Assembly (NCBI GenBank): GCA_945860945.1
Contig: CAMASG010000011.1
Coordinates: forward strand, 1-48,291
Origin: Akkermansia muciniphila
GTDB lineage: Bacteria > Verrucomicrobiota > Verrucomicrobiia > Limisphaerales > SIAT01
Direction: 5' to 3'
DNA length: 48,291 nucleotides
Position 1 is the first letter of the stretch, and every line of letters starts with the position of its first letter. Of the stretch, positions 36,292 to 44,356 are shown one piece after another. The notes under the pieces are model-generated. The model worked only from the letters and a program-made list of their open reading frames with translations. It was not told the origin of the DNA and ran no database searches. The position numbers and the translations under genes are program-made.

Positions 36292-36747
36292 GTGGAAATA
36301 GTCATCGCATTGCTCGTCACAGGTACAGTGTTGCTGTTGCTCGAGACGGTGCTGCCGGGATTGGTCGCCGGCACGATTGGATTCTGCTGCCTCATCGGCG
36401 GCGTGACGATGGCTTACGTGAACCTCGGGGTGACCGCGGGCAACTGGACGCTGCTCGGTGTGGGCGCGGGGTTGAGCTTCGGCACTTTTCTTTGGGTGAA
36501 ATATTTTCCCGACAGCCGCGCCGCGCGTATCTTCATTTCTGACCAGCAGGTCGGCGAACTCGGTGTCGGCGACGCGACGCTCGTGAACCAGACGGGCGTG
36601 GTCCATTCCAGCCTGCGCCCCTGCGGCACCGCGATCATTGGCGGCAAACGGCTTGACGTCGTGACGGAAGGCAGCTTTATTGAGTCCGGCACGCCGGTCA
36701 AAGTGATCACCGTCGAAGGTTTGCGCATCGTGGTGCGCCCGCTCTAA
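36292..36747 (+). CDS. NfeD-like membrane protein, short form
   Basis: A 151-residue protein with a GTG start (36292). Two or three membrane helices (IVIALLVTGTVLLLLETVLPG, AGTIGFCCLIGGVTMAYVN, WTLLGVGAGLSFGTFLWV) are followed by a C-terminal beta-barrel: GDATLVNQTGVVHSSLRPCGTAIIGGKRLDVVTEGSFIESGTPVKVITVEGLRIVVRPL in order is the OB-fold NfeD domain. NfeD proteins partner with flotillin/SPFH proteins in membrane microdomains. The flotillin gene follows 31 nt later. There is no fused ClpP-like protease domain. Confidence 0.92.
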   Translation: MEIVIALLVTGTVLLLLETVLPGLVAGTIGFCCLIGGVTMAYVNLGVTAGNWTLLGVGAGLSFGTFLWVKYFPDSRAARIFISDQQVGELGVGDATLVNQTGVVHSSLRPCGTAIIGGKRLDVVTEGSFIESGTPVKVITVEGLRIVVRPL

Positions 36748-36778
36748 TTAGTCATCCATCCAACCAACCCTCTCAACT

Positions 36779-37831
36779 ATGCAGCTCCCATTCCTCGCAG
36801 AAGGTAAAGAAATCTTGTGGCTGGCCCTCTTCGTCTTTATCGGCATCGCGGTGCTGGTCATCGGCGTTCTCGTCATGAACTTCTTCAGCGTGTGGGTGCG
36901 CGCGCTCTTCTCCGGCGCGAAAGTCACCTTCACCGAACTCATCGCGCTGCGCCTGCGTTCCGTGCCGGTGGGCATGCTGGTGGATACGCGCATCACCGCG
37001 ATCAAATCCGGATTGCCGCTGACCATTGATGATCTTTCCACGCACTATCTCGCTGGCGGCAACATCGAGATGGTCGTGCTCGCGCTCATCGCTGCGCGCA
37101 AGGCTGCCATCCACCTCGAGTTCGACCGCGCCTGCGCCATCGATCTCGCGACCAAAGGCACGAACAAGAGCGTTCTCGAGGCCGTAAAAACTTCCGTGAA
37201 CCCGAGAGTCATCCCCTGCCCGAACCCCGCCTCGGGTAAAACCACCATCGATGGCGTCGCGAAGGACGGCATCGTGGTGAAAGCCAAAGCACTCGTGACC
37301 GTGCGCACAAACCTCGACCGCTTCGTCGGCGGCGCGACGGAGGAGACCATCATCGCACGCGTCGGCGAAGGCATCGTCACCACCATCGGCTCGGCGGAGA
37401 GCTACAAAGTTGTGCTCGAGAATCCCGATCGCATCTCCAAGACCGTCCTCGAAAAGGCGCTCGATTCGAACACCGCCTTCGAGATTCTTTCCATCGACAT
37501 CGCTGACGTGGATGTCGGCGAGAACATCGGCGCGAAACTGCAGGCCGAGCAGGCCGAGGCGAGCAAGTTGATCGCGCAGGCGCAGGCCGAAGTCCGCCGT
37601 GCCGCCGCCGTCGCGACCGAACAGGAGATGATCGCCCGCGTCGCCGAAATGCGCGCGCGTGTCGTCGAGGCCGAAGCGCAGGTGCCGCAGGCGATGGCCG
37701 AGGCTTTCCGCAAAGGCAACCTCGGCATCATGGATTATTACCGGATGAAGAACATTCAGGCTGACACCGGCATGCGCGAGAACATCGCCGGCGGCCCGAG
37801 CGCCACTCCCAGCGGCCATCAGCCGAGCTGA
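36779..37831 (+). CDS. floA: Flotillin-like protein FloA
   Basis: A 350-residue membrane scaffold protein. An N-terminal helix ([24 protein letters not shown], about 13-36) anchors it. The SPFH/Band 7 region covers about 40-240 ([87 protein letters not shown]). A Glu/Ala-rich coiled coil follows ([36 protein letters not shown]). This is the UPF0365/FloA pattern. FloA organises lipid-raft-like domains. Operon with NfeD upstream and the SWED protein downstream. Confidence 0.95.
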   Translation: MQLPFLAEGKEILWLALFVFIGIAVLVIGVLVMNFFSVWVRALFSGAKVTFTELIALRLRSVPVGMLVDTRITAIKSGLPLTIDDLSTHYLAGGNIEMVVLALIAARKAAIHLEFDRACAIDLATKGTNKSVLEAVKTSVNPRVIPCPNPASGKTTIDGVAKDGIVVKAKALVTVRTNLDRFVGGATEETIIARVGEGIVTTIGSAESYKVVLENPDRISKTVLEKALDSNTAFEILSIDIADVDVGENIGAKLQAEQAEASKLIAQAQAEVRRAAAVATEQEMIARVAEMRARVVEAEAQVPQAMAEAFRKGNLGIMDYYRMKNIQADTGMRENIAGGPSATPSGHQPS

Positions 37832-37865
37832 GCGCGGTTCGCGAACAACGCGATAAGTCATTGCG

Positions 37866-38453
37866 ATGATCGAGCCAAGCAACATCGAGCGCGTGCTTTC
37901 CGCCGAAGGGTGGGAATCGCTGCTCATCGTGCTGGCCATCATGATTTTCTCCGGCCTCGCGAACCTCGTCAAAAAGTTCCAAGGCCAACCGCGAGACACG
38001 TCGTGGGAGGATGAATCGCAACCCGCGCCTTCACCTTCGAGGCCGGCTCAATCATCGTGGGAAGATGAGTTGCGGCGGATGCTCGAAGAGGAGAAACCGA
38101 GGCACGTCCCACCGCCTCTCCTCGCTCCAACGACCTACAAGCCGGCCACATTGAGACCGTCCGCAACGGTTCACCACCAAGAGGAAGGCCCCTCATCGCC
38201 CTCTCTGGCGCATCTCACGCAATCGGCCACGGTCTATGAGCGGGCGGCGGCGCTGCACGAACGCGTGGCGGCACACCTCCATCAGGTAGGCCAGCACACG
38301 GAACTTCATCGCCCTGCTCTTCCCGTCGCGCATACCAAGCAGCGTTCAGCCGAAGCCGAGGCCGCCGTGGCGCTTCTCCGGAAGCCGGCCAGCGCGCGAC
38401 AGGCAATCATCGCTTCCATCATTCTTGGCACACCGAAATCGCTGGAGAATTAA
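37866..38453 (+). CDS. Single-pass membrane protein with repeated SWED motif, flotillin-operon partner
   Basis: A 195-residue protein. One membrane helix at about residues 16-34 (WESLLIVLAIMIFSGLANLV) is followed by a long polar cytoplasmic tail with two near-identical motifs, TSWEDES (about 45-51) and SSWEDEL (about 63-69). The later part is helical (RAAALHERVAAHLHQVGQ; AEAAVALLRKPASARQAIIASIILG). No family recognised. It follows floA by 34 nt and is followed by a strong terminator, so it is the last gene of the NfeD-FloA operon. The SWED motif could be a docking peptide for a partner (inference). Confidence 0.7.
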   Translation: MIEPSNIERVLSAEGWESLLIVLAIMIFSGLANLVKKFQGQPRDTSWEDESQPAPSPSRPAQSSWEDELRRMLEEEKPRHVPPPLLAPTTYKPATLRPSATVHHQEEGPSSPSLAHLTQSATVYERAAALHERVAAHLHQVGQHTELHRPALPVAHTKQRSAEAEAAVALLRKPASARQAIIASIILGTPKSLEN

Positions 38454-38500
38454 CCGAGCGTTTTAAAGCACACACAATTAATCCGAAGTCGTCGGAAAAG

Positions 38501-38529
38501 AAAAAGGCCGCGCATTGCGCGGCCTTTTT
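38501..38529. terminator. Bidirectional terminator
   Basis: A 13-bp perfect stem, AAAAAGGCCGCGC (38501-38513) with GCGCGGCCTTTTT (38517-38529), loop ATT. Flanked by A on one side and T on the other, it serves both the FloA operon and the convergent DUF1549/DUF1553 gene. Confidence 0.93.
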
Positions 38530-38555
38530 GTTTCAGGTTCCAAATAGAACTCGGC

Positions 38556-41500
38556 TTAATCCACGTAAGTCATCTCGTTGGAGAGCAGGAGCGCCTGCGC
38601 GTATTTCTCCCAGACGTTGAGCGGCTTTGGCTTCGAGCTGGGCGGAGCGAAGTCATCAGCCGCTTTCCACTCGTTCATCACCATCGAGCCGGTCTTCGGA
38701 TCGGGCGCCATCGCTTCCATCATGCCGGCGACCTTCACGACGGGCGCCCAGTTGAAGAAGTCTTGGTGCGGCCCTTTGAGGCAATGCACGATGAAGTCAA
38801 TCGTGTCGCCCTTCTTCACAATCACGTTGGCGGCGGCAGCGGCGGCACGGCCGCGCTTGGCGTTACCGCGCCAGAGTTCCTTCGGCACGCCGGAGGCGGT
38901 GTGGAGCATGAAGCCGCTGACGCCATCATACACCTTGTCGAGCGCGTCCTTCTGGGCTTTGGGGAGTTTGTCGAAGATGGCCTTGGCCTTCTCGTCGATG
39001 TAATGATCGAGACCCCCTTCAATGTTCACAGTCATATCGCGAGGAGCAATCCAGCGACGGACGGCGGCGATCTGCGGGAGAGGGCCGGGATGGCCGCCTT
39101 TCGCATCCATCTGCAGATTGCCGTATTGCGAGTCTGGCAGACGGCCACTCCCCTGCCACGATGTGCCGGTGTAATGCGCGAGCACGTAGAAGCGCGGAAG
39201 CTTTTTGGTGAGCTCGTCGTAGTTGCCGTAGCCGTATTTCCACTGCGATTCAGACGCGGGTTCGGACTTCTGGCCGGATTCTTCCTCGAGGAAGCGGATG
39301 CCGAGCTTCATCTCGATCGGCTCGGGTGAGCGCTGGTAAACAGATGCGTAAAGCGAGGCGATGCGTTGGTGGTCGCTGCGGAAGTCCTTGAACTCCTTCT
39401 TCTCGACGAGGCCACGCGCGAGGCTCGCGATCATCGGACTGTTCAGCATGAAGAGCGCCTGCTGCGGCACGGTGGAAGTGAACCGCTGCGCAACGGTAGA
39501 CTCGGGGTTCGCCATGTCGAACGTGCGGAACATCTCGGGCAGATTGCGGCGGTCGATGAAGGCGTACACGCTGCGGCGCGGCGGGAATGGCGCGCGGGTG
39601 ATCTCGACCGGCTGCCCGCCCATCGTGAGGTCGAGCTTGCCGCTCACGAAGATGAGCGAGTCGCGGAACGCCTCGAAGTCGAGCCGTCGGCGGTTGGCCT
39701 TGTAGAAATAGGAGTTGGATGGATCCAAGGAGCCGTAGCGCGGGTTATCCTCGCTGGACTGCTGGTAGGTGTTCGAAAGCATGATCAGCTTGTGCATCTT
39801 CTTAATCGACCAGCCGTTCTCCATGAACGTCGCGGCGAGATAATCGAGCAACTCAGGGTGCGTCGGGTCTTCCGAGCGCACGCCGAAATCGCTCATGTTC
39901 CGCACGATACCGGAGCCGAAATGGTTCATCCAAATGCGGTTCACCATCACGCGCGCCGTGAGCGGGTTATCCTTGCTGGCGATGGCCTTTGCCAACTCGA
40001 GGCGGCCGCTGCCATCCTTGAAAGGCTGACGGTTCGGACCGGAGAGAATCTCGAGGAACTGGCGCGGCGCCTCGGGCCCGAGATTTTGACGGCTGCCTTT
40101 GATGAACACGCGCGCATTGGCCGGATTGGCGTTATCCACCATCGACATCGCGCGCGGCGGCGAACCGGGATGCGTCACGATGAGGTTATCAATCTTTTCG
40201 TCGAAATCGCGCCCTTCGCGATCGCCGATGCGGTTGTTGTCCAACCGCGCGAGCTGCGCGTAGCTGAACCAACTCGGCGAGGCGGGCCCGTAAAGCACCG
40301 CGCGGAGCGGTTCGAAGTCGGCCATCGGGAGGCCCTTCACGACGTAGCCAAAACGCTTTTCGGCATCCAGCAAATCGGTCGGCGGCTTGATGCTCGCGTC
40401 CTTGCCGCCGGGGTTCGCGCCGTAATAGGCGAGGATCGCACGGCTCCAGTGATACTCAGCTGTGTCGAACAGCGTTTTGTACCGGAGAATCACGTCCGAC
40501 ATCGTGGTCGGCGAGGTCGTCTTGAACTGCGCCAGAACGTGCGGATTGATGGGCTTCTTCTGGGGCACAGCGAGCTTCGCGGTGACGAGTTTGGCTTCCG
40601 CGGCGAAGTTCGCATTAGTCGAGATGGCCGAGTACGCGAGGAAGTGGCCGAAGACAGCGTCATCGGGTTTCTTAGCGGCGAAGTACTTATTCCAGCTCTG
40701 CAACACCTCGAACTCGAGCTTCGTGGTCCGCTCGAACATTTCGCGGTCGGCGCGGTCGCGTATCGGCTTGCTCACGCCCGTTTTTTGCGCGTGCCACTGA
40801 CCGAGATAACGGACGGAGTTCGTACGGGCCTTTGTCTGATAGTCGAACTCGGTCTTCGTGCGGAACATTTTCCGCTCCGCCTCAATACCATCAACGGTTT
40901 TCTTGAAATCCAGATAGTCAGGATTCGTCGCAGCAGAGGAACCCGCCGTGTAATCGGTCTCAATCACCGGCCTCTCCTCCGGTTCGGTGGTGCTGTTGAA
41001 GACACCGTACATGGCGTAGTAATCCTTCGTCGGAATGGGATCGAACTTATGATCGTGGCAACGCGCGCAATAGACGGAGAGGCCTTGTGTGCCACGGGTG
41101 AGCACGTCGATGCGGTCGTCGATGATCTCGTCCTGGTTACGATCGCGGCGGCCGAGGCTGAGGAAGCCGAGCGCCGGCAACGCCTTTTGATTGTCACCCG
41201 GCAAACGGTCCGCAGCGATTTGCTCGATGAGGAAACGGTCGTACGGCTTGTCTTCGTTCATCGCGTGGATGACGTAGTCGCGGTAGGTGTAAGCCCAGAG
41301 GTAACGGCCGTTGCCACCGCGGCGGTTGTTCGCGCCGGTGGTGTCAGCGTAGCGAGCCACGTCGAGCCAGTAACGGCCCCAGCGCTCACCGTAGTGCGGC
41401 GAGGCTAGCAGACGGTCAACCACCTTCGCAAAAGCGTCCGGCGATTCGTCGACCATGAAGGCGGCCGCCTCTTCCGGCGTGGGCGGGAGACCGGTGAGAT

Positions 41501-42125
41501 CGAAATAGGCGCGGCGAATGAGAGTCCACTTGTCGGCCGGCAGTGAGGGAAACACCTTCTTCTCCTCCATCTTGGCGAAGATGAATGCGTCAATCGGGTT
41601 CTTGATCCACGTCTTGACCGGCCGTTGTGGGACAGGAATCTCGGGCTTTTTGACCGGTTGAAAGGCCCAGTGCTTCTTGACCTTTTCCAAATCGTCATCG
41701 GTCTTGAGCATCCCCGCCGCCTTGCCGACGCGCGGATCGGGCGCGCCCATCCGGACCCACTGCTCGAGGTCGGAAATCTGCTCGGGCGTCATGCGCGGCT
41801 TGCCGCCGGGAGGCATCGCCTCGTCATTGGAATCAGGCAAGCGGATGCGTTTGATGAAGGTGCTCTTGCCGGGATCGCCAGCAACGACGACAGGGCCGGA
41901 AGAACCGCCTTTGAGCATTCCCGCCTTGGAATCGAGATAAAGGCCGCCTTTGGCCTTGGGCTTCGCATCGCCGCTGTGGCAACTGTGGCAGTGCTCGATG
42001 AGAGTCGGACGGATTTTCGACTCGAAGAACTCGGAGTCCTCGGGGCGCAATTCCTGAGCGGAGGCAGTCGCCGCCAACCCAGCTGTGATCACCGCCAATA
42101 CCCAACGCGGATGGCTCGCCTTCAT
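38556..42125 (-). CDS. Secreted cytochrome-DUF1549-DUF1553 protein (planctomycetal PSCyt/PSD type)
   Basis: A 1189-residue exported protein from the ATG at 42125, with a good AGGAG ribosome-binding site 6 nt upstream. The signal peptide is at about 1-23 (MKASHPRWVLAVITAGLAATASA). The N-terminal cytochrome has CHSCH (46-50) and a late MPPGGK. DUF1549 follows (KTWIKNPIDAFIFAKMEEKKV, then DLTGLPPTPEEA, YGERWGRYWLDVARYADT). Then comes a second haem-like site, VYCARCHDHKFDPIPTKDYYAMYG, then DUF1553 (RVMVNRIWMNHFGSGIV, LLDYLAATFMENGWSIKKMHKLIMLSNTYQQ). Such proteins are typical of Planctomycetes and Verrucomicrobia and occur with DUF1501 genes, as here. Proposed role is periplasmic oxidation of complex substrates. 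Function unproven. Confidence 0.9.
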   Translation of the reverse strand: MKASHPRWVLAVITAGLAATASAQELRPEDSEFFESKIRPTLIEHCHSCHSGDAKPKAKGGLYLDSKAGMLKGGSSGPVVVAGDPGKSTFIKRIRLPDSNDEAMPPGGKPRMTPEQISDLEQWVRMGAPDPRVGKAAGMLKTDDDLEKVKKHWAFQPVKKPEIPVPQRPVKTWIKNPIDAFIFAKMEEKKVFPSLPADKWTLIRRAYFDLTGLPPTPEEAAAFMVDESPDAFAKVVDRLLASPHYGERWGRYWLDVARYADTTGANNRRGGNGRYLWAYTYRDYVIHAMNEDKPYDRFLIEQIAADRLPGDNQKALPALGFLSLGRRDRNQDEIIDDRIDVLTRGTQGLSVYCARCHDHKFDPIPTKDYYAMYGVFNSTTEPEERPVIETDYTAGSSAATNPDYLDFKKTVDGIEAERKMFRTKTEFDYQTKARTNSVRYLGQWHAQKTGVSKPIRDRADREMFERTTKLEFEVLQSWNKYFAAKKPDDAVFGHFLAYSAISTNANFAAEAKLVTAKLAVPQKKPINPHVLAQFKTTSPTTMSDVILRYKTLFDTAEYHWSRAILAYYGANPGGKDASIKPPTDLLDAEKRFGYVVKGLPMADFEPLRAVLYGPASPSWFSYAQLARLDNNRIGDREGRDFDEKIDNLIVTHPGSPPRAMSMVDNANPANARVFIKGSRQNLGPEAPRQFLEILSGPNRQPFKDGSGRLELAKAIASKDNPLTARVMVNRIWMNHFGSGIVRNMSDFGVRSEDPTHPELLDYLAATFMENGWSIKKMHKLIMLSNTYQQSSEDNPRYGSLDPSNSYFYKANRRRLDFEAFRDSLIFVSGKLDLTMGGQPVEITRAPFPPRRSVYAFIDRRNLPEMFRTFDMANPESTVAQRFTSTVPQQALFMLNSPMIASLARGLVEKKEFKDFRSDHQRIASLYASVYQRSPEPIEMKLGIRFLEEESGQKSEPASESQWKYGYGNYDELTKKLPRFYVLAHYTGTSWQGSGRLPDSQYGNLQMDAKGGHPGPLPQIAAVRRWIAPRDMTVNIEGGLDHYIDEKAKAIFDKLPKAQKDALDKVYDGVSGFMLHTASGVPKELWRGNAKRGRAAAAAANVIVKKGDTIDFIVHCLKGPHQDFFNWAPVVKVAGMMEAMAPDPKTGSMVMNEWKAADDFAPPSSKPKPLNVWEKYAQALLLSNEMTYVD

Positions 42126-42168
42126 TGTTCTCCTTTTTGTGCGCTCGAGGCGCAACGCTTCTTTCAAA

Positions 42169-43593
42169 TCAGGCAAGAACGCCCATGACCGGCTTGCCCC
42201 ACTCGTTTTCGTTGTCGGTATTACCGATGAGTCGGGCATCGCGGGCACCGTTCTTGTACATCAGCTTGGTCGGGTCGAAACCGAGGCTCTGCAGGATGGT
42301 CGCGTGCAAGTCGCGCACATGAACCTTGTTTTCCACGGCGGAACCGCCGAGTTCGTCGGTCGCACCGTAGGCCATGCCGCCCTTTACCGCGCCGCCCGCC
42401 AACACGGCACTGAACGCCTTGTTGTTGTGGTTACGCCCCCCGGGGCCGTCGCGCGTGGGGCTGCGGCCGAACTCGGTAGTGGCCACGATGAGCGTGTCCT
42501 TGAAGAGACCGCGCTGCTTGAGATCCGTCATCAACGCGGCCCAACCCGTGCCGATTTCGCCAGCGAGGCGGCCGACGGTCTGCGGGATGTTGGCGTGCGT
42601 GTCCCAGCCGCCTTGCCAGACCTGCACGAAACGCACACCGCGCTCGAGCAAACGGCGGGCGATGAGCATCTGCCGTCCTTGCGCGGTGTTGCCGTAGGCC
42701 GTGCGCGTATCCTCGGTTTCCTTGGCGATATCGAAAGCCTCGGTGGCGTCGGTCTGCATCCGGTAAGCCAACTCGAAGGACAAAATGCGCGCCTCGAGTG
42801 CGGCATCCGCCTGACGCCTCTGCTTGTGCGCCTCGTTCAACTGGAAGAGGAGGTCGAGCTGTTTGCGCTGATCGCTCTGGGAGGTGAACTGGCTCTTAAT
42901 GTTGGCGATGATTTCTTCAATCTTCGTGCTCTGCGAATTGACGAAGGTGCCTTGGAAGGCACCGGGCATGAAGGAATTGCTCCAGTTCTTCGCATTGGGC
43001 ATGCCGCCGGGAGCAAGCGAGACGAATGCGGGCAGGTTCTGGTTCTCGGTGCCGAGACCGTAAGTGACCCACGAGCCAACGCTCGGCTTCGGCTGCTGGA
43101 ACGAGCCGGTGTTCATCATCAGCGTCGCTTCGTCATGCGCCGGCACGTCGGTGTGCATCGAGCGGATGATCGCCATGTCGTCCGCGTGCGGGGCGAGCTT
43201 GGACCACGCTTCGCTGAACTGAAGACCACTGCGGCCGTAGTTGGGGAACTCGAACTGCGGCGCGAGCAATTCGCGGCCCATACCGCCTTTGCCATCGCCC
43301 GTGCCCATACCGGCCTTGGCCTTCAGCTCCGGCTTCGGATCCCACGTGTCGAGGTGCGTCTGCGCGCCTTGGAAAAAGATGTGAAGCACGCGCTTGGCTC
43401 TGGCCGCGATAGGTGGCTGTTTCGCCGAGAGCAATCCGCCCTGCGCCTGCTGGCCGTGCGTCAACTCGGGCTGAAGCATGCTGGCCAAGCCGAGTGCGCC
43501 GAAACCCGTGCCGAAACGGTTGAGGAACTCGCGGCGGGTCTGGAACTGGTTCTCCAGCCGCGGCCGGTGGTCGTTGATGTAGTTGTCGATCAT
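42169..43593 (-). CDS. DUF1501 family protein with Tat signal
   Basis: A 474-residue protein. The Tat signal TRREFLNRFGTGFGALGLASML is at about 19-40. DUF1501 hallmarks follow in order: FFQGAQTHLDTWDPKP, SMHTDVPAHDEAT, GSWVTYGLGTENQNLPAFVSL, WQGGWDTHANIPQ, VATTEFGRSP and GRNHNNKAFSAVLAGG. The fold is alkaline-phosphatase/sulfatase-like and several of these Asp/His residues would be metal ligands (inference). It lies 43 nt upstream of the DUF1549/DUF1553 gene on the same strand, so they form an operon. In most PVC genomes the cytochrome gene comes first; here DUF1501 is first. Confidence 0.93.
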   Translation of the reverse strand: MIDNYINDHRPRLENQFQTRREFLNRFGTGFGALGLASMLQPELTHGQQAQGGLLSAKQPPIAARAKRVLHIFFQGAQTHLDTWDPKPELKAKAGMGTGDGKGGMGRELLAPQFEFPNYGRSGLQFSEAWSKLAPHADDMAIIRSMHTDVPAHDEATLMMNTGSFQQPKPSVGSWVTYGLGTENQNLPAFVSLAPGGMPNAKNWSNSFMPGAFQGTFVNSQSTKIEEIIANIKSQFTSQSDQRKQLDLLFQLNEAHKQRRQADAALEARILSFELAYRMQTDATEAFDIAKETEDTRTAYGNTAQGRQMLIARRLLERGVRFVQVWQGGWDTHANIPQTVGRLAGEIGTGWAALMTDLKQRGLFKDTLIVATTEFGRSPTRDGPGGRNHNNKAFSAVLAGGAVKGGMAYGATDELGGSAVENKVHVRDLHATILQSLGFDPTKLMYKNGARDARLIGNTDNENEWGKPVMGVLA

Positions 43594-43766
43594 AAGAGTT
43601 GCGCGTTTGCGGGACGACTTTAGCTATGTTGTTCAGAGCCTAATTTCCTCTAAACCTACCACCGCCCGATGCCCTTGCAACAGTTTTTCGGACTCCACGC
43701 GCTTTTGTGAATAGCGGTGAAGAATTCGGCGTTGAGTTCCGCCGCCGTCTCGTTACCTTGGCTGAG

Positions 43767-44216
43767 ATGCGTCTGTTTGTGGCCACGTTCCTTTCTTTCA
43801 TTGCCCTCACGGCAATCGATGGCCGTGCCGCCGAGGCGAGCATCATCAAGGTGCTGCCGCACTACCTCGACGAAGAGGGCCGGCATACGCTCGGCCCCGG
43901 CTTGCTCGACCGCGACACCTACCAAGCCCTGCTCCGCCGCACTCCCGCCAAAATCCGTGCCGTGCGTTTCGACATCAAATGGTCCGGACGCGCCGGCGCG
44001 CAACCGCTCACCCTCCGCATCGAGGCCCGCGGCAGCAAAGCTGGTTCCGCACCAGTGACCCTCGAAGCCGCCGCGCAACCGGGATTCCTCTCCGACTGGA
44101 CAGCCATCTCGCTTGCTCCTGCCGCCTATCAGGAACTCGGGCAAATCGAAGCGTGGCGCGCGACCGTCTGGGACGGCAAAACGCTTCTCGCCGAGCAGAA
44201 GTCCTTTCTCTGGTAA
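43767..44216 (+). CDS. Small secreted protein of unknown function
   Basis: A 149-residue protein from the ATG at 43767, with a signal peptide (MRLFVATFLSFIALTAIDGRA). An upstream start at 43707 would bury the signal. The mature part reads as a beta-sandwich-like domain: IKVLPHYLDEEGRHTLGPGLLDRDTYQALLRR, then VRFDIKWSGRAGAQPLTLRIEARG, and ending AWRATVWDGKTLLAEQKSFLW. The ending with a strand at the very C-terminus suggests a complete small domain. No family recognised. It is divergent from the DUF1501 operon and upstream of the large secreted protein. Confidence 0.72.
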   Translation: MRLFVATFLSFIALTAIDGRAAEASIIKVLPHYLDEEGRHTLGPGLLDRDTYQALLRRTPAKIRAVRFDIKWSGRAGAQPLTLRIEARGSKAGSAPVTLEAAAQPGFLSDWTAISLAPAAYQELGQIEAWRATVWDGKTLLAEQKSFLW

Positions 44217-44263
44217 CTCCCGCAACGTCTCCAAGTTGCAAAAGTTAGAAGTTCTCGCCGTCC

Positions 44264-44295
44264 GTTCACACGCCCTGTGAACAACGCGTGAACAA
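44264..44295 (+). promoter_or_regulatory. Operator-like cluster of three GTGAAC half-sites
   Basis: GTTCACA (44264-44270) and TGTGAAC (44276-44282) form a perfect 7-bp inverted repeat with a 5-bp spacer. A third half-site, CGTGAAC (44287-44293), repeats the second exactly 11 bp later, one helical turn; GTGAACAA occurs twice (44277-44284 and 44288-44295). TTTAATAT follows as a possible -10 region, about 60 nt before the large gene. A transcription-factor site is inferred. A weak hairpin terminator for the upstream gene is an alternative. Confidence 0.4.
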
Positions 44296-44356
44296 GATTT
44301 AATATCTTCGCCTCGTTGTCACCCAACACGGTCGGCATTCTGCCCCGCGTATATCT

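Noticed and set aside
39366-41408. 680-codon plus-strand frame opposite the DUF1549/DUF1553 gene, and similar long frames at 10281-11762, 34252-35949 and 42085-43623
   Set aside because: Each lies wholly or mostly opposite a gene with recognised domains and yields low-complexity sequence without motifs or a start signal.
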